From contig MHJB01000038.1 in NCBI GenBank assembly GCA_001817805.1, forward strand, positions 1 to 6,767: DNA of 6,767 bases, written 5' to 3'. The DNA is from Candidatus Colwellbacteria bacterium RIFCSPLOWO2_12_FULL_43_11. GTDB taxonomy: Bacteria > Patescibacteriota > Minisyncoccia > UBA6257 > Colwellbacteraceae. Shown piece after piece: positions 1 through 4,733 of the stretch. Numbering within the stretch: the stretch's first letter is position 1; the number at the start of each line of letters is the position of its first letter. Under the pieces are notes generated by a model, which was given only the letters and a program-made list of their open reading frames with translations, was not told the origin of the DNA and searched no databases. The position numbers and the translations under genes were made by a program.

Positions 1-1251
1 GCCGATACTTTGCGCCCTGAATGGGTCATTACCGTAAAGGGTAAAGTGAGTGAGCGCCCCAAGGGCATGATTAACGAAAACCTGAAAACCGGTAAACTGG
101 AACTCCAGGTGAGTAAGCTGGAGGTTATTACCAAAGCCAAAACCCCTCCCTTTGCCTTAGATACCGATGGTTACGAAGTAAGCGAAGAACTAAGGATGCA
201 GTATCGCTATTTGGATATGCGCCGCCAGCGAGTCGCTAAAAATATCCGGGACCGCCATAAAGCCACTAAGTTTATGCGTGATTTCCTGACTGCTAAGGAT
301 TTCGTGGAGATAGAAACTCCGGGCTTGAGTAAATCTACCCCGGAAGGAGCAAGAGACTATTTGGTGCCTTCCCGTGTTTATCCGGGTAATTTCTATGCCT
401 TGCCGCAATCGCCCCAGCAATACAAACAACTCCTTATGGTTGGTGGAATGGAGCGATACTTCCAGATAGCCAAATGTTTCCGGGATGAGGACACCAGAGG
501 TGACCGCCAGCCGGAATTTACTCAATTGGATATGGAGATGAGTTTCGTTGAACAAAACGACATTTTAAACCTAGTTGAAGAAATGTTCACAAATTTAGTG
601 GAAAGTTTGTTTCCTCAAAAGAAAATTTCCAAGTCGCCCTGGCCCCGTTTGCCGCATAGTTTTGTTCAAAAGGAATACGGCACCGACAAACCGGATTTGA
701 GAAAAGATAAAAAAGATCCGGATGAGTTGGCTTTTGCTTGGGTAATTGATTTCCCTCTTTTTAAAGAACAAACAGAGGAAGATTTTTTTCATGGCTCGGG
801 TTTGGCAAAATTCGCGCCTTCCCATCATATGTTCACCGCCCCTCACCCGGACGACATTGCCCTGCTCGATTCGGATCCACTTAAAGTAAGGGGTCTTCAA
901 CACGACCTTGTTCTTAACGGCTACGAAGTCGGTGGTGGGAGCATTAGAATCCATCAGTCGGAGATACAAGAAAAGGTTTTCGACCTGATTGGGTTCACGG
1001 ATGAACAGAAAAAACAATTTCAACACTTCCTGACTGCTTTTGAATATGGTGCGCCGCCGCATGGAGGAATTGCCCCGGGAATAGACAGGCTTCTTATGAT
1101 TCTCGAGAATGAGCCGAACATCCGCGAGGTAATCGCTTTTCCAAAGACAGGGGATGGAAGGGATTTGCTTATGGGAGCGCCAAGCGGCGTTTCCGAAGGC
1201 CAGTTGAAAGATTTGCATATCGAGATTGTAAAGAAAAAAAACAATGAATAA
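1..1251 (+). CDS. aspS: Aspartyl-tRNA synthetase, 5'-truncated by the window, lacking the GAD insertion domain
   Basis: This class IIb aminoacyl-tRNA synthetase charges tRNA-Asp with aspartate in the cytoplasm. The frame is open from base 1, so the TTG at position 10 is not the true start. By comparison with E. coli AspRS, roughly 65-70 N-terminal residues of the OB-fold anticodon-binding domain lie upstream. The sequence enters at LRPEWVITVKGKV, the end of the OB fold. Motif 1 follows around nt 300-380 (ETPGLSKSTPEGARDYLVPSR region), then motif 2 around nt 460-540 (CFRDEDTRGDRQPEFTQLD) and motif 3 around nt 1057-1104 (HGGIAPGIDRLLMIL). The family-typical YEVGGGSIRIH is also present. In bacterial AspRS a GAD domain of over 100 residues separates the DKPDLR and WVIDFP motifs; here only 12 codons (703-738) do. 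The reading frame and flanking motifs are intact, so this looks like a domain loss, not decay. The gene overlaps ndk by 8 bp. Whether the enzyme is discriminating or also charges tRNA-Asn cannot be judged without the N-terminus. Confidence 0.97.
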   Translation, partial: ADTLRPEWVITVKGKVSERPKGMINENLKTGKLELQVSKLEVITKAKTPPFALDTDGYEVSEELRMQYRYLDMRRQRVAKNIRDRHKATKFMRDFLTAKDFVEIETPGLSKSTPEGARDYLVPSRVYPGNFYALPQSPQQYKQLLMVGGMERYFQIAKCFRDEDTRGDRQPEFTQLDMEMSFVEQNDILNLVEEMFTNLVESLFPQKKISKSPWPRLPHSFVQKEYGTDKPDLRKDKKDPDELAFAWVIDFPLFKEQTEEDFFHGSGLAKFAPSHHMFTAPHPDDIALLDSDPLKVRGLQHDLVLNGYEVGGGSIRIHQSEIQEKVFDLIGFTDEQKKQFQHFLTAFEYGAPPHGGIAPGIDRLLMILENEPNIREVIAFPKTGDGRDLLMGAPSGVSEGQLKDLHIEIVKKKNNE

Positions 1252-1849
1252 TTTAAAAGAAGAGAGGACGCTCGTGATAGTTAAACCGGACGGCGTTCAG
1301 CGTAGCTTAATCGGAGAGATAATTAAGCGGTACGAACAGAGCGGCTTAAAACTGGTCGGCTTGAAGATGATTGTGCCCGACGAGGATTTCGTTGAGTCTC
1401 ATTATTTGGTTGATCCGGAATGGCGTGTGAAAACCGGGCAGAAAACAATCGATTCTTATAAAAAGAAGGGTAAGACCCCGCCATCGGAAAATCCGATTGA
1501 AGTAACTGCAATAATTTTGAAGAATTTGAAGAAGTATCTTGCGGCCGGTCCGGTAGTAGCCATGGTTTGGCAGGGAATACACGCTGTGGGAATTGTGAGA
1601 AAAATAACGGGTGGCACCGAACCCTTAACCTCCGATGTGGGCACTATTAGAGGGGACTTTACTATTGATTCTTATGAAATGGCTGATGTTGATGGCCGGG
1701 CAGTGAGAAATTTGCTGCATTCTTCAGGGTCTCCGGAGGAAGCCGACAAGGAGATTGCACTATGGTTTAAAGAAGAGGAAGTGTATAGCTACCGCCTCAA
1801 CAACGAGTCTATATTATACGACATTAACCTGGACGGTATCCTGGAATAG
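1244..1849 (+). CDS. ndk: Nucleoside-diphosphate kinase, enlarged form (201 aa)
   Basis: NDK transfers the gamma phosphate between nucleoside triphosphates and diphosphates through a phosphohistidine, balancing NTP and dNTP pools in the cytoplasm. Visible family features are TLVIVKPDGVQR with Lys14, Tyr54, the GPVVAMVW strand, Arg119 and Thr125 (equivalents of Arg88 and Thr94 of human NDK), GTIRGDF with Arg136, and RNLLHSSGS with Asn156 and catalytic His159. Glu170 sits 11 residues after the histidine, as usual. The protein is about 50-60 residues longer than a typical bacterial NDK of about 140. Extra sequence includes about 29 residues between Tyr54 and the GP at 102-103, about 10 residues between Arg136 and His159, and a C-terminal tail after residue 175. 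The usual HGSDS motif reads HSSGS, so its Asp is Gly. The ATG overlaps the end of aspS by 8 bp with no convincing Shine-Dalgarno sequence, suggesting translational coupling. All catalytic residues are kept, so activity is expected. Confidence 0.93.
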   Translation: MNNLKEERTLVIVKPDGVQRSLIGEIIKRYEQSGLKLVGLKMIVPDEDFVESHYLVDPEWRVKTGQKTIDSYKKKGKTPPSENPIEVTAIILKNLKKYLAAGPVVAMVWQGIHAVGIVRKITGGTEPLTSDVGTIRGDFTIDSYEMADVDGRAVRNLLHSSGSPEEADKEIALWFKEEEVYSYRLNNESILYDINLDGILE

Positions 1850-1852
1850 CTT

Positions 1853-1880
1853 TTTACTTGATTTAAATTTTTGGTATAAT
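1853..1880 (+). promoter_or_regulatory. Extended -10 promoter for the candidate structured RNA
   Basis: A perfect TATAAT lies at 1875-1880, preceded by TG at 1872-1873 to give an extended -10 element. A weak -35 candidate, TTTACT, lies at 1853-1858 with a 16-bp spacer. The predicted start point, about 7 nt beyond the -10 box, is near 1887, the first base of the long 5' stem arm of the element downstream. That coincidence supports both calls. The promoter begins 4 bp after the ndk stop codon. Confidence 0.65.
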
Positions 1881-1886
1881 ACAGTT

Positions 1887-2013
1887 GTCCCATCCCCAAT
1901 TGTTTCCAGATTACAATTTTGAAGGGAGGGCAATAGTACTTTAGCCTTAGGGTTGAAGTTGAGCTCACCCACCTAGTATTTAGCTGGGGATTTCAAACGG
2001 GGGTGGGACTTTT
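1887..2013 (+). ncRNA. Candidate structured RNA of about 125 nt, family unknown (riboswitch/leader or free-standing RNA)
   Basis: The ends pair through an 11-bp stem, GTCCCATCCCC (1887-1897) with GGGGGTGGGAC (1999-2009), containing one G-U pair and followed by TTTT (2010-2013). Inside, a hairpin pairs 1898-1903 with 1913-1918. A second helix pairs TTGAA (1919-1923) with TTCAA (1992-1996), extendable by a pair at each end. A third pairs GGGAGGG (1924-1930) with CCCACCT (1968-1974) around one A-A mismatch, and a small hairpin pairs 1941-1946 with 1951-1956. Together these make a branched fold closed at its own ends. I see no SRP RNA domain IV motif, no T-box motif and no obvious coding potential. 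End-to-end closure resembles 6S RNA, but the branched interior does not match it clearly. A leader for the HD nucleotidase gene 62 nt downstream is equally possible. The existence of structure is well supported by eye; the function is unknown. Confidence 0.55.
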
Positions 2014-2039
2014 AATTAAAGAAGTTATTTTACTAATAT
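2012..2039 (+). promoter_or_regulatory. Weak possible promoter for the HD nucleotidase gene
   Basis: TTAATT (2012-2017) and TAATAT (2034-2039) are separated by 16 bp and would start transcription near 2046, leaving a leader of about 29 nt. The boxes are AT-rich and poor matches, so this may be chance. Readthrough from the promoter at 1875-1880 is the alternative. Confidence 0.2.
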
Positions 2040-2074
2040 CGCGTTAGGAATTATTATTAAGACAGGTTCTGATT

Positions 2075-2629
2075 ATGTCAAAAACATTCGAGCACTTTCT
2101 GGATAGGTCCCTGGCTCATGTGGTCAGGTTTAACGGAAAGCCGCAACAATTCCCCGAGTCCGTTGCCGAACACTCTTTTTATGTCGCTTATTTCACAGTT
2201 GTCTTATTACATTTCTTACGTGATGTGAACGAGCCCATTGACGAAGCCAAGACTTTAAAAATAGCTTTAGTTCACGATATGGAAGAAGCTTTCAGCGGAG
2301 ATATTTTAACTCCTTTCAAACATTATAACGACGAGATTGCCGAGGCAGTAAGAAAAGTAAATAAAGAAACCATTCCTCTGATGTTTGAAAACTTACCGGA
2401 TAAGCTTTCATCGGACTTAATAAATTTATGGACGGAAGATGCTGAGCAAAGTTCTAAAGAAGCTCAGGTGGTAAAACTGGCCGATAAGTTGTCTTTAATA
2501 TCCAAGTGTTATGAAGAAACAAAAGTCGGTAACGAATACTTTAAGCCAATTTATGAGAGAGAGTTGGAAAAATTAAAGAATATAGAACACAGTTGGTGGC
2601 AAAAAATAAAAAACAAAATAATAGACTAG
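2075..2629 (+). CDS. HD-domain hydrolase, YfbR-like 5'-(deoxy)nucleotidase
   Basis: This 184-residue protein has the layout of the YfbR/HDDC2 group of metal-dependent HD phosphohydrolases, which dephosphorylate (deoxy)nucleoside 5'-monophosphates. The expected metal ligands are His33 (ESVAEHS), His67-Asp68 (VHDMEEAFSGD) and Asp137 (KLADKL). Glu71 and Asp76 follow HD in the same pattern as YfbR HDASEVLTGD, and ILTPFKHYN matches YfbR LPTPVKYFN. Arg18 aligns with YfbR Arg18, but the following residue, Trp19 in YfbR, is Phe here, so sugar selectivity could differ. The protein is slightly shorter than E. coli YfbR (about 199 aa), mainly at the C-terminus, and has no membrane segment. The ATG at 2075 is preceded by only a weak AGG at 2064-2066. 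The stop codon lies inside the terminator hairpin. The family assignment is strong; the exact substrate is inferred. Confidence 0.88.
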   Translation: MSKTFEHFLDRSLAHVVRFNGKPQQFPESVAEHSFYVAYFTVVLLHFLRDVNEPIDEAKTLKIALVHDMEEAFSGDILTPFKHYNDEIAEAVRKVNKETIPLMFENLPDKLSSDLINLWTEDAEQSSKEAQVVKLADKLSLISKCYEETKVGNEYFKPIYERELEKLKNIEHSWWQKIKNKIID

Positions 2630-2654
2630 CGATTTGCTAGCCTATTTTATTTAT
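2620..2654. terminator. Bidirectional rho-independent terminator between convergent genes
   Basis: AATAGaCTAGC (2620-2630) pairs with GCTAGcCTATT (2636-2646): ten pairs around one A-C mismatch, with loop GATTT. On the plus strand the stem is followed by TTATTTAT. On the minus strand it is followed by the complement of an A-rich run (2601-2618), which is rich in T. The hairpin therefore suits both the HD nucleotidase gene on the plus strand and the rpmB-tRNA-Pro transcript on the minus strand. The HD gene stop codon (2627-2629) forms part of the left arm. Confidence 0.75.
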
Positions 2655-2671
2655 AACCAAAGCATTATTTG

Positions 2672-2742
2672 TCGGGCTGCCGGGAGTCGAACCCGGTCTA
2701 CACCCACCCCAAGGGTGCGTACTGCCGCTATACTACAGCCCG
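2672..2742 (-). tRNA. tRNA-Pro with anticodon GGG
   Basis: The minus strand folds as a 71-nt cloverleaf. The 7-bp acceptor stem is CGGGCTG/CAGCCCG with a C1-G72 pair and discriminator A73, both typical of bacterial tRNA-Pro. The D arm is GTAT/GTAC with an AGCGGCA loop. The anticodon stem CACCC/GGGTG holds loop TTGGGGT, placing GGG at positions 34-36 to read CCC and CCU. The variable loop is TAGA, and the T arm is CCGGG/CCCGG around TTCGACT. The discriminator is followed by CAAA, so CCA must be added after transcription. The 5' end lies 3 nt beyond the rpmB stop codon with no room for its own promoter, so it is probably processed from a shared transcript. Confidence 0.95.
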
Positions 2743-2745
2743 GCT

Positions 2746-2937
2746 TTAGGCGACAACCACCCGGCTTTGCCTTTTAACACACGTGGCGCAAGCCACGACT
2801 TTCTTACCGGAAGAGAGCCTAGTGGATTGTAGGTTGGGATATTTTCTTGTAGTAGGCTGGGGATTATACTTACCGCGGAGCTTTATCCTGTGTCCGCCCA
2901 TTTTTGATCCCTTGCCGCAAATTTCGCAAACTTTCAT
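2746..2937 (-). CDS. rpmB: Large-subunit ribosomal protein L28 (bL28), zinc-ribbon form, 63 aa
   Basis: bL28 is a small basic protein of the 50S subunit. The translation begins MKVCEICGKGSKMGGHRI, contains YPNLQSTRL (compare the family's FxPNLQ) and ends in a basic tail. Two CxxC pairs (Cys4/Cys7 and Cys50/Cys53) form a zinc ribbon, as in zinc-binding L28 paralogues. The frame can be extended upstream to 3045, but those 36 residues are hydrophobic and unrelated to L28, overlap the divergent protease gene, and end just before the family's usual first residues; 2937 is therefore the start. No Shine-Dalgarno sequence precedes it. A TATAAT on this strand sits 10 nt upstream, implying an almost leaderless message. 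The stop is followed 3 nt later by tRNA-Pro on the same strand. Confidence 0.93.
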   Translation of the reverse strand: MKVCEICGKGSKMGGHRIKLRGKYNPQPTTRKYPNLQSTRLSSGKKVVACATCVKRQSRVVVA

Positions 2938-2947
2938 GTTTTTGTTT

Positions 2948-2953
2948 ATTATA
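2948..2953 (-). promoter_or_regulatory. -10 box for rpmB-tRNA-Pro within the 30-bp divergent gap
   Basis: The minus strand reads TATAAT from 2953 to 2948. It would start transcription near 2941, about 4 nt before the rpmB ATG. No good -35 box is visible, since the expected position lies inside the first codons of the protease gene. The opposite strand carries TATAAG (2950-2955) and TATAAA (2957-2962), which could serve the protease gene, so the two promoters may overlap. Confidence 0.4.
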
Positions 2954-2967
2954 AGATATAAAACGAT

Positions 2968-3624
2968 ATGGAGAATAACATAATCCTTATAATATTTCAA
3001 ATAGCGGTGCTCTTGGGCTCGGTTATTATCCATGAGGTTTCTCATGGGTTAATGGCCTTGAGTCTTGGAGATGAAACTGCCAAGGATGCCGGTAGGCTTA
3101 CTTTAAATCCTATAAGCCACATAGACCTATTTGGTTCCATAATTTTGCCCTTACTCCTGTTTGTTACTCATTCCCCGGTTATTTTAGGTTGGGCCAAGCC
3201 CGTACCTTACAATCCTCATGCTCTTTATAAAGATTATATATACGGCCCCTTGAAAGTCGCTCTGGCTGGGCCCTTATCCAACCTGGCCTTGGCTTTTATT
3301 TTCGGTCTTATTATCAGACTGGGCAGTAGTTTCTTAAGCCCCGTTACTCTGGGGTTTTTGAGTATGATAGTTTTCATAAACTGCCTTTTGGCGATTTTTA
3401 ACTTGATTCCTATACCCCCCTTAGACGGCTCAAAAATCCTAACTATCATCTTACCTCCCAGATATTCGCTGGCGCTTCAGAATATCGGCCTGGGCGGGAT
3501 AATTATTCTTATGATATTTATCTACTATGCCTCGGACGTAATTTGGTTACCGGCAATAATGTTATTCCAACTCTTTGCCGGAAGCATGGGTACTCAGGCT
3601 TTTATGGCCATTTTCGGCCACTAA
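2968..3624 (+). CDS. Site-2-protease-like membrane metalloprotease, peptidase family M50
   Basis: This 218-residue integral membrane zinc protease belongs to the compact M50B type that cleaves peptide bonds within or near the membrane. The zinc motif HEVSH is at residues 22-26, at the end of the first membrane segment (about 4-24). The third ligand is expected from the C-terminal motif NLIPIPPLDGSKIL (145-158), with Asp153. Other family signatures are GWAKPVPYNP (74-83) and AGPLSNLALA (100-109). Further hydrophobic segments lie near 53-68, 96-118, 125-148 and 172-204. There is no PDZ domain, unlike RseP. The common DGG of the second motif reads DGS. The start is the first Met of the frame, 30 bp from the divergent rpmB start and without a Shine-Dalgarno sequence. 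The substrate is unknown; regulated cleavage of membrane-bound regulators is the family theme, not shown here. Confidence 0.92.
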   Translation: MENNIILIIFQIAVLLGSVIIHEVSHGLMALSLGDETAKDAGRLTLNPISHIDLFGSIILPLLLFVTHSPVILGWAKPVPYNPHALYKDYIYGPLKVALAGPLSNLALAFIFGLIIRLGSSFLSPVTLGFLSMIVFINCLLAIFNLIPIPPLDGSKILTIILPPRYSLALQNIGLGGIIILMIFIYYASDVIWLPAIMLFQLFAGSMGTQAFMAIFGH

Positions 3625-3641
3625 AGCTCCTTAAGTATTGA

Positions 3642-3670
3642 TTGACAAGGGCTATCGCCCTTGCTAATAT
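3642..3670 (+). promoter_or_regulatory. Promoter of the str cluster (rpsL-rpsG)
   Basis: A perfect -35 box TTGACA (3642-3647) and a -10 box TAATAT (3665-3670, four of six consensus bases) are separated by exactly 17 bp. The expected start point is 3676-3678, only 2-4 nt before the rpsL ATG at 3680, so the message should be leaderless or nearly so. The promoter begins 17 bp after the protease stop codon, and no T-rich terminator separates the two genes. Confidence 0.75.
3646..3663. repeat. 7-bp inverted repeat overlapping the rpsL promoter spacer, possible operator
   Basis: CAAGGGC (3646-3652) and GCCCTTG (3657-3663) form a perfect inverted repeat around TATC, lying almost exactly between the -35 and -10 boxes. 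A dyad there is a typical position for repressor binding. It could also form a hairpin in readthrough RNA from the protease gene, but the T-run of a standard terminator is missing. Confidence 0.5.
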
Positions 3671-3679
3671 TAGCCGCGT

Positions 3680-4096
3680 ATGCCGACAATGCGTCAGCTT
3701 TTAAAACACGGCAGGAAGCAAACTGCGAGAAAAGACAAAACCCCGGCTTTGGGGGTTTATTTTAACGTTTTACAAAATAGGCCAGTGGCTTCGCCTTCTC
3801 CTTTTAAGCGGGGAGTTTGCTTAAAAGTTTTTACAACTACTCCTAAGAAGCCAAATTCAGCCTTACGTAAAGTTGCCAGGGTTAGGTTAACCAATGGGCA
3901 AGAAGTAACCGCCTATATTCCGGGCGAAGCCCACAATCTGCAGGAGCACTCCGTAGTTATGATTAGGGGGGGTAGAGTTAAAGATTTACCCGGTGTTCGT
4001 TATCACATTGTCCGAGGCGTCTTGGATACTACCGGTGTAAAAAGAAATCAGAGTAGGAGTAAATATGGCGCCAAAGTTGAGAAAGCTGCTAAGTAA
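3680..4096 (+). CDS. rpsL: Small-subunit ribosomal protein S12 (uS12)
   Basis: uS12 lies at the decoding centre of the 30S subunit and influences accuracy. The protein starts [13 protein letters not shown], matching the family N-terminus, so the start at 3680 is preferred over the internal ATG three codons later. Hallmarks are [13 protein letters not shown] (Lys56 corresponds to Lys43 of E. coli), [24 protein letters not shown] (Lys101 and Asp102 correspond to Lys88 and the methylthiolated Asp) and SRSKYGAK at the end. At 138 residues it is longer than the 124 of E. coli. The extra residues are mainly a block of about 13 between PAL and KRGVC (residues 25-42), a region of N-terminal extension. 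Lysines at the classic streptomycin-resistance positions are wild type. rpsG follows after 2 bp. Confidence 0.98.
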   Translation: MPTMRQLLKHGRKQTARKDKTPALGVYFNVLQNRPVASPSPFKRGVCLKVFTTTPKKPNSALRKVARVRLTNGQEVTAYIPGEAHNLQEHSVVMIRGGRVKDLPGVRYHIVRGVLDTTGVKRNQSRSKYGAKVEKAAK

Positions 4097-4098
4097 CC

Positions 4099-4566
4099 AT
4101 GAGAAAGAAAAGAAATTATCAAAGAAAATTTGTTCCCGATTTTAAACACAATAATATTGCCGTAACACGCTTTATGAACTATTTAATGGAAGGTGGCAAA
4201 AAGTCCGCTGCCGAGAAGATTGTTTACGGCGCTTTTAAAATCATGGGTGAGAAGATTAAGGTTGAACCTTTAGTAATTTTTGAGAAAGCACTGGAAAATG
4301 CCGCTCCCACTATTGAGGTTCGCTCTCGCCGTGTCGGTGGCGCCAACTATCAAATCCCACAAGAAGTGCGCCCTGCAAGAAAATTTATGCTGGCCACGAG
4401 GTGGATTATAGGAGCCTCCAGGTCTAAGAAGGGCAAGTCTATGGCCGAAAAACTGGCCGAAGAGCTCATGGCTGCTTATAACAACGAAGGCGCGGCTATA
4501 AAGAAAAAACAAGACGTCCACCGTATGGCTGAAGCGAATCGCGCTTTTGCCCATTTCGCTCGCTAG
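4099..4566 (+). CDS. rpsG: Small-subunit ribosomal protein S7 (uS7)
   Basis: uS7 nucleates assembly of the 30S head by binding the 3' domain of 16S rRNA and contacts E-site tRNA. The 155-residue length matches the usual 156. Family blocks are visible: FMNYLMEGGKKSAAEKIVY, FEKALENAAPTIEVRSRRVGGANYQIP, RWIIGASR and the C-terminal VHRMAEANRAFAHFAR. The start lies 2 bp after the rpsL stop, so the two are translated from one message, probably with coupling; GAGAAAG at 4079-4085 is at best a distant weak ribosome-binding site. In E. coli, S7 represses its operon by binding the rpsL-rpsG spacer. With a 2-bp spacer that site cannot exist here in the same form. Confidence 0.98.
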   Translation: MRKKRNYQRKFVPDFKHNNIAVTRFMNYLMEGGKKSAAEKIVYGAFKIMGEKIKVEPLVIFEKALENAAPTIEVRSRRVGGANYQIPQEVRPARKFMLATRWIIGASRSKKGKSMAEKLAEELMAAYNNEGAAIKKKQDVHRMAEANRAFAHFAR

Positions 4567-4575
4567 ATAAAGGGC

Positions 4576-4621
4576 TTGGTTCAAAAATCATAGCCAAGGG
4601 CGAAAGATTTTTGTTTACCAA
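4576..4621 (+). terminator. Imperfect hairpin after rpsG, possible weak terminator or attenuator
   Basis: Three stacked helices can form: TTGGT (4576-4580) with ACCAA (4617-4621), CAAAAATC (4582-4589) with GATTTTTG (4606-4613), and GCC (4593-4595) with GGC (4599-4601), separated by small internal loops. It begins 9 bp after the rpsG stop. The T-run lies within the stem, not after it, so it is not a textbook terminator. Confidence 0.4.
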
Positions 4622-4627
4622 ACCTTT

Positions 4628-4733
4628 ACCGAGCACTCAAATTTATGAAAACGTTAATTATTGAAAATCAAATCAACTTAAAATCAAACCAATTTTCTTT
4701 TGGGGGCCGCTTGGTTAAATTTGAGTGCTTGGT
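4628..4733 (+). repeat. 18-bp long-range inverted repeat upstream of fusA
   Basis: ACCGAGCACTCAAATTTA (4628-4645) pairs along its whole length with TAAATTTGAGTGCTTGGT (4716-4733): 17 Watson-Crick pairs and one G-U. The arms enclose 70 nt. The length and near-perfection make chance unlikely. The right arm contains the candidate fusA -35 box. Confidence 0.85.
4664..4692 (+). repeat. Pair of 13-nt A-rich direct repeats inside the inverted-repeat loop
   Basis: AAAATCAAATCAA (4664-4676) recurs as AAAATCAAACCAA (4680-4692), with one mismatch and a 16-nt period. The second copy overlaps AACCAA (4687-4692), which can pair with TTGGTT at 4711-4716. The repeats could be protein-binding sites in DNA or RNA; the low complexity weakens the call. 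Confidence 0.4.

Noticed and set aside
595..1218. Long minus-strand open frame antisense to aspS (207 codons)
   Set aside because: It lies entirely opposite a well-conserved synthetase, its translation resembles no family, and it has no ribosome-binding site; a coding shadow.
1887..2013. Signal recognition particle RNA or T-box leader
   Set aside because: The invariant SRP domain IV motif (GGAAGCAGCC type) is missing. GGGTGGGAC resembles part of the T-box sequence only superficially, with no specifier loop or ACCGCG continuation.
2783..2983. Plus-strand open frame antisense to rpmB
   Set aside because: The opposite strand encodes L28 with paired CxxC motifs; this frame has no family resemblance.
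2938..3045. 36-codon upstream extension of the L28 frame
   Set aside because: The added residues are hydrophobic, unlike L28, and come from sequence antisense to the M50 protease start; the family begins at MKVCEIC.
4270..4584. Minus-strand open frame antisense to rpsG
   Set aside because: It is a shadow of a conserved ribosomal protein gene; the translation is low in recognisable structure.
4664..4692. CRISPR-like direct repeats
   Set aside because: There are only two 13-nt A-rich copies with a 3-nt gap, so no spacer-sized interval and no array.
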